From positions 682,001-746,000 of the forward strand of contig NZ_JACIBV010000002.1 of NCBI RefSeq assembly GCF_014195505.1: DNA of 64,000 nucleotides, in the 5' to 3' direction. The stretch comes from Nonomuraea dietziae (GTDB taxonomy: Bacteria > Actinomycetota > Actinomycetes > Streptosporangiales > Streptosporangiaceae). Position 1 is the first letter of the stretch; each line of letters starts with the position of its first letter. Both the position numbers and the translations under genes were made by a program. Of the stretch, positions 60,254 through 64,000 are shown one piece after another. The notes below the pieces were generated by a model. That model searched no databases. It had not been told where the DNA came from and worked only from the letters and a program-made list of their open reading frames with translations.

Positions 60254-60957
60254 GACCCTCCCAGGTAGGCCTCGACGACCCGGGGGTCGGAGCGGAGTTC
60301 CTCGCCCGTCCCCGACAGGGTGCCGACCCCGTTCTCCAGGACGTATCCCCTGTGGGCGATCTTCAGCGCCGCCGAGGCGTTCTGCTCGACAAGCAGCACC
60401 GCGGTGCCCGAGGCGTTGATGTCCGCGATGAGCTCCATGACCTGGGCGACGACGAGCGGCGCCAGGCCCATGGAGGGCTCGTCGAGCAGCAGCAGGCGGG
60501 GGCCCGTGACCATCGCGCGGCCGATGGCGAGCATCTGCTGCTCGCCGCCCGACAGCGTGCCGCCCTGCTGGGCGCGGCGCTCGGCCAGGCGGGGCAGCAG
60601 GCCGTAGACGTGGTCGATGCGGCGCTTGATCTCCGCCTGGTCGCGCACGAGGTAGCCGCCGAGCAGCAGGTTGTCGTGCACGCTCAGGGTGCTGAAGATC
60701 CGGCGGCCCTCGGGGCAGTGGACGAGCCCGCGGCTGGTGATCTTGTGCGCGGCCAGGCCGGTGATGTCCTCGCCCTCGAAGAGGACCTTGCCGCCGCTGG
60801 GCCGCACCAGGCCCGAGGTCGCCGACATGGTGGTGGTCTTGCCCGCGCCGTTGTTGCCGAGCAGGGCGACGATCTCGCCCTGGCCGACGGTCAGCGACAG
60901 GCCGCGCAGCGCGTGCACGCCGTCGTAGTGGACGTCGAGGCCGCTGATCTCAAGCAT
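60250..60957 (-). CDS. livF: Branched-chain-type ABC transporter ATPase LivF
   Basis: 235 residues. Walker A LLGNNGAGKTTTM near residue 32-44, signature LSGGEQQMLAIGRAM, Walker B LLLLDEPSMGLAPLV. Works with LivG to drive uptake through LivH and LivM. The start overlaps the end of livG by 8 bp, and its stop overlaps the epimerase start (ATGA). The context suggests a proline-like substrate. Confidence 0.93.
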   Translation of the reverse strand: MLEISGLDVHYDGVHALRGLSLTVGQGEIVALLGNNGAGKTTTMSATSGLVRPSGGKVLFEGEDITGLAAHKITSRGLVHCPEGRRIFSTLSVHDNLLLGGYLVRDQAEIKRRIDHVYGLLPRLAERRAQQGGTLSGGEQQMLAIGRAMVTGPRLLLLDEPSMGLAPLVVAQVMELIADINASGTAVLLVEQNASAALKIAHRGYVLENGVGTLSGTGEELRSDPRVVEAYLGGS

Positions 60958-61717
60958 GGGCGTCGCTCCCCAGGTAGGCCTCGATGACGGCGGGGTCGCG
61001 GCGCACCTCTTCTGGGCGGCCGTCGGCGATCTCCTTGCCGAAGTTGAGCACCACGATGCGTTCGGAGACCTGCATGACCAGGCCCATGTCGTGCTCGATC
61101 AGCACGATCGCGATGCCGAGGTCGCGGATGCGCCTGATCAGGTCGAGCATCTCGGCCTTCTCGGTGTGGTTGAGTCCCGCGGCGGGCTCGTCGAGCAGCA
61201 GCAGGCGCGGCTTGCGGGCCAGCGCGCGGGCGATCTCGACGCGGCGCTGCTCGCCGTAGGGCAGGTTGCGTGCCGCCGAGTAGCGGTCGCCCCGCAGGCC
61301 GACGAAGTCGAGCCAGTGGTTGGCCTCGTCGGTGCACTCGCGCTCGGACCTGCGGTAGCGCGGGGTGTGCAGCAACGCGTCGAAGACGCTCTGCTTCAGC
61401 CACAGGTGGCTGCCCGCGCGGACGTTGTCGAGCACCGACAGCTCGCCGAACAGCCGCAGGTTCTGGAAGGTACGGCTGATGCCGACCCCCGCCACGGCCG
61501 AGGGCCGCATGCCCAGCAGTGAGGTGCCTTCGAAGGTGATCGTGCCACCCGTGGGCTTGTAGAAGCCGGTGACGCAGTTGAAGGCGGAGGTCTTGCCCGC
61601 GCCGTTCGGGCCGATGACCGAGACGATCTCGGCCTCGTTCACCGAGAAGCTGAGCCCGTCGATGGCCACCAGGCCGCCGAAGGTCAGGCGCAGCTCGCTC
61701 ACCTGGAGGAGTGTCAC
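60950..61717 (-). CDS. livG: Branched-chain-type ABC transporter ATPase LivG
   Basis: 255 residues from the GTG at 61715-61717, overlapping the livM stop (GTGA). Walker A IGPNGAGKTSAFN near residue 36, the LivG-specific GVGISRTFQNLRLFGELSVL, signature LPYGEQRRVEIARAL, Walker B LLLLDEPAAGLNHTE. It is the second ATPase of the importer. Confidence 0.93.
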   Translation of the reverse strand: MTLLQVSELRLTFGGLVAIDGLSFSVNEAEIVSVIGPNGAGKTSAFNCVTGFYKPTGGTITFEGTSLLGMRPSAVAGVGISRTFQNLRLFGELSVLDNVRAGSHLWLKQSVFDALLHTPRYRRSERECTDEANHWLDFVGLRGDRYSAARNLPYGEQRRVEIARALARKPRLLLLDEPAAGLNHTEKAEMLDLIRRIRDLGIAIVLIEHDMGLVMQVSERIVVLNFGKEIADGRPEEVRRDPAVIEAYLGSDAHA

Positions 61718-62694
61718 TTGAGGGCCTCCTTCGAACGGGCGGGCCACAGACCCTGCGGCCGGACGATCATCACGATGATCAGGAGTACACCGAAGATGAA
61801 GAACCGGTAGTCGGCGGCGTCACGCAGCAGTTCGGGCAGCAGGCTGATGATGATGGCGCCGAGCACGACGCCGGGCACCGAGCCCATTCCGCCGAGCACC
61901 ACGGCCATCAGGACCGTCGCCGAGTACAGGAAGGTGAAGCTGTTGGGCGAGATGGCCGATACCTGGCCGGCGAAGAGGACGCCCGCCAGCCCGCCCCACA
62001 CCGCGCCCGCGATGTAGGCGGCCAGCTTGACCCGGTAGGTGTGCACGCCGGTCGCCTCGGCGGCGTCCTCGTCCTCGCGCACGAACCGCATGGCCCGGCC
62101 GAGCCGTGACCTGCCCAGGCGGGAGGCGCCGATCACGGCGATCGCGACGATCACCACCGTGACGAAGTACAGGCTCACCGGGCTGTCGGTCAGACCGGGG
62201 ATGCCGTAGATACCAGAGGGGCCGCCCGTGACGGGCAGGTTGTTGGCGGTGATGCGGATGATCTCGCCGAAGCCCAGCGTGACGATGGCCAGGTAGTCGC
62301 TGCGCAGCCGCAGTGTCGGCGCGCCGATGATGACGCCCGCGATGACCGTGACCACGATGACGGCGGGTACGGTGGCGACCAGCGGCAGGTCGAATCGGGT
62401 CGCCAGGATGCCGCTGGTGTAGGCGCCCACTGCGAAGAAGGCGGCGTACCCCAGGTCGAGCAGGCCGGTGAAGCCGACCACGATGTTCAGGCCCGAGGCC
62501 AGCATCACGAAGACGGCCGCCGTGGTCATGATGGACATCGTGTAGTTGCTGGCGTTGACGAAAGGCACGAGCAGCGCGATCAGCAGGCCCACCAGGCCGA
62601 CCCAGCGGTTGTCGAACAGCTTGGACAGCCTGGTCTGCGGGCGCTGGGCGCCGATCTTGCGAGGGGCCTCGGGGGCTTTGGTCGTCTCGTTCAC
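61714..62694 (-). CDS. livM: Branched-chain-type ABC transporter permease LivM
   Basis: 326 residues from the GTG at 62692-62694 (VNETTKAPEAPRKIGAQRPQ); about 9-10 membrane helices. Family motifs: SGLNIVVGFTGLLDLGYAAFF, TLRLRSDYLAIVTLGFGEI and VLGGMGSVPGVVLGAIII. The start overlaps the livH stop (GTGA). Confidence 0.93.
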   Translation of the reverse strand: MNETTKAPEAPRKIGAQRPQTRLSKLFDNRWVGLVGLLIALLVPFVNASNYTMSIMTTAAVFVMLASGLNIVVGFTGLLDLGYAAFFAVGAYTSGILATRFDLPLVATVPAVIVVTVIAGVIIGAPTLRLRSDYLAIVTLGFGEIIRITANNLPVTGGPSGIYGIPGLTDSPVSLYFVTVVIVAIAVIGASRLGRSRLGRAMRFVREDEDAAEATGVHTYRVKLAAYIAGAVWGGLAGVLFAGQVSAISPNSFTFLYSATVLMAVVLGGMGSVPGVVLGAIIISLLPELLRDAADYRFFIFGVLLIIVMIVRPQGLWPARSKEALK

Positions 62695-63584
62695 ACCCGC
62701 TCCGTCACACGCTCGCCGAGCAGACCCGTCGGTCTCACGGTCAGGAACAGGATCAGCACGCCGAAGGCGAACACGTCCCGCCACTCGCCGCCCAGCCAGT
62801 AGGTGCCGAACGACTCCAGCAGGCCCAGCACGAGGCCGCCCAGCATGGTGCCGGGGATGTTGCCGATGCCGCCGATGACGGCCGCGGTGAAGGCCTTCAG
62901 CCCGATGAGGAAGCCCATCAGGAAGTCGATCTTCCCGTAGTAGGCGCCGGCCATCACGCCGGCCGCGCCCGCGAGCGCCGAGCCGAGGAAGAAGGTCCTG
63001 GAGATCACCGCGTTGACGTCGATGCCCATGAGCGCGCTGGTGCGCGGGTCGAGCGCGATCGCCCGCATGGCCCTGCCCTCACGGGTCCTGGTGACCAGGA
63101 GGTTGAGGCCGACCATGAGGACGAGGGCCACCCCGATCAGCGCGAGCTGCTGGAGGGTGAGCCTGGCGCCGAACACCTCGATGGAGGTGCCGCTGAGCCG
63201 TACGGGATAGACCCTGGGGTCGGGGCCCGTGGCGGCGCGCATGCCGTACTCGATGGCGAAGGAGGCGCCGACGGCGGTGATCAGCAGTGACAGGCGGGGC
63301 GCGCCGCGCAGCGGGCGGTAGGCCACCCGCTCGAGCACCACGCCCGCCAGCCCCGTGCTGACCATGGTCAGCAGCAGGACCGCCATCAGCACGGGCAGCG
63401 TCATCGCCGCGGAGACCCCGCCCAGCGCGGACAGGACGGCGAAGCCGCTGAACGCGCCGAGCATGTAGAGGTCGCCGTGGGCGAAGTTGAGCAGCTTGAT
63501 GATGCCGTAGACCATGCTGTAGCCGAGCGCCACGAGGGCGTAGAACGACCCGACGAACAGGCCGTTCCAGACGAGCTGTGTCAT
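62691..63584 (-). CDS. livH: Branched-chain-type ABC transporter permease LivH
   Basis: 297 residues from the ATG at 63582-63584, overlapping the livK stop (ATGA). Motifs: ALVALGYSMVYGIIKLLNFA near residues 15-35 and GLKAFTAAVIGGIGNIPGTM near 215. Forms the channel with LivM. Confidence 0.93.
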   Translation of the reverse strand: MTQLVWNGLFVGSFYALVALGYSMVYGIIKLLNFAHGDLYMLGAFSGFAVLSALGGVSAAMTLPVLMAVLLLTMVSTGLAGVVLERVAYRPLRGAPRLSLLITAVGASFAIEYGMRAATGPDPRVYPVRLSGTSIEVFGARLTLQQLALIGVALVLMVGLNLLVTRTREGRAMRAIALDPRTSALMGIDVNAVISRTFFLGSALAGAAGVMAGAYYGKIDFLMGFLIGLKAFTAAVIGGIGNIPGTMLGGLVLGLLESFGTYWLGGEWRDVFAFGVLILFLTVRPTGLLGERVTERV

Positions 63585-64000
63585 GACAGGGCATCCTGCA
63601 GGGCGAACTTGTCGCCCTTCCACACCAGGATCTGGAAGCCGCCCGCCGACAGCGTGTGCTCGGGGGTGAACTTCAGCGGACCGGAGAACATCGCGAACCC
63701 GTCGATCCCCTCGAGCGCGGAGATGACCTTGGCGCCGTCGGTGGAGCCCGCCTTGGTGATCGCCTCCGCGGCCAGCCGCACGGCGTCGTAGGCCTGGTTG
63801 GAGTAGGGCCCGGGGGCGGAGCCGAACTTCTTGGTGTAGGAGTCGATCCAGCCCTTGGCGTCGGGCAGGGTGTCGGGGATCGGGGTCATGGTGGCGAAGA
63901 CCCCCTCGGCCTCGTCGCCGGCGATCTCACCGAGCTTGGGAGAGACCGAGCCGTCGGCGACCATGATCGCGCCCTTGTACCCGGCCTGGCGCAGCTGCCT
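63581..64000 (-). CDS. Branched-chain-type substrate-binding protein LivK, C-terminal part (cut by window edge)
   Basis: About 139 residues are visible, reading in frame to the window edge: RQLRQAGYKGAIMVADGSVS, then AYDAVRLAAEAITKAGSTDG and GPLKFTPEHTLSAGGFQILVW, characteristic of type I periplasmic-binding proteins of the LIV group. It defines ligand specificity of the importer, but the N-terminal half is missing. Its stop overlaps the livH start. Confidence 0.9.
   Translation of the reverse strand, partial: RQLRQAGYKGAIMVADGSVSPKLGEIAGDEAEGVFATMTPIPDTLPDAKGWIDSYTKKFGSAPGPYSNQAYDAVRLAAEAITKAGSTDGAKVISALEGIDGFAMFSGPLKFTPEHTLSAGGFQILVWKGDKFALQDALS

Overview
The window looks like a chromosomal segment of a high-GC actinobacterium, most plausibly of the Streptosporangiales (Nonomuraea/Streptosporangium type). 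Support comes from the roughly 70% GC coding bias, frequent GTG starts, ATGA/GTGA overlaps inside operons, an actinobacterial sufR-B-D-C-S-U-T operon, an actinobacterial VLRF1 protein, and the enoyl-CoA hydratase / Gbn-type small HTH protein / ABC-F order that I recall from Streptomyces. No phage, insertion sequence, CRISPR array, tRNA or rRNA was seen. The family assignment is an inference.

Layout. 1-8.7 kb: a partial aldo/keto reductase, two secreted proteins sharing a C-terminal domain, a frameshifted acyl-CoA synthetase, a POT peptide transporter, a frameshifted TRIC/UPF0126 membrane protein, and a divergent MocR regulator / YczE-like pair. 8.7-18.7 kb: housekeeping and accessory genes (GH15 hydrolase, LD-carboxypeptidase, sirtuin, sulfotransferase, ABC exporter, enoyl-CoA hydratase, Gbn-like protein, ABC-F ATPase). 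18.9-27.9 kb: a compact carbohydrate locus on the minus strand closely resembling the Bacillus yes/lpl/yetA rhamnogalacturonan genes: LacI regulator, DUF1961 (YesU), DUF624 (YesL), LplA/LplB/LplC uptake system without an ATPase, a GDSL esterase and a YetA/PL26-like enzyme. Both promoters carry a matching LacI-type palindrome.

28.1-31.6 kb: a divergent pair of secreted cell-wall enzymes, a transglycosylase-like/amidase fusion and a GHL10 glycosyl hydrolase, which share the same C-terminal domain. 31.7-38.9 kb: acVLRF1, two SnoaL-like proteins, a Ser/Thr kinase with an exported domain, a degenerate EAL-like protein, a TetR regulator facing a predicted Tat-exported lipoprotein PLP enzyme, and a Tat-exported beta-carbonic anhydrase. 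38.9-45.7 kb: hisG-hisE, manA, a GH2 beta-mannosidase and a DEAD-box helicase with a long disordered tail and a structured 314-nt leader.

46.1-52.5 kb: the suf Fe-S assembly operon, with a SufR-type operator and an iron-box-like palindrome in its control region. 52.6-57.5 kb: a Bcr/CflA exporter, a VOC protein, an ABC-2 exporter pair and an EamA transporter. 57.5-64 kb: one minus-strand operon, livK(partial)-H-M-G-F, proline racemase/hydroxyproline epimerase, ornithine-cyclodeaminase-family reductase and an FCD-type GntR regulator, suggesting import and catabolism of proline- or hydroxyproline-like compounds.
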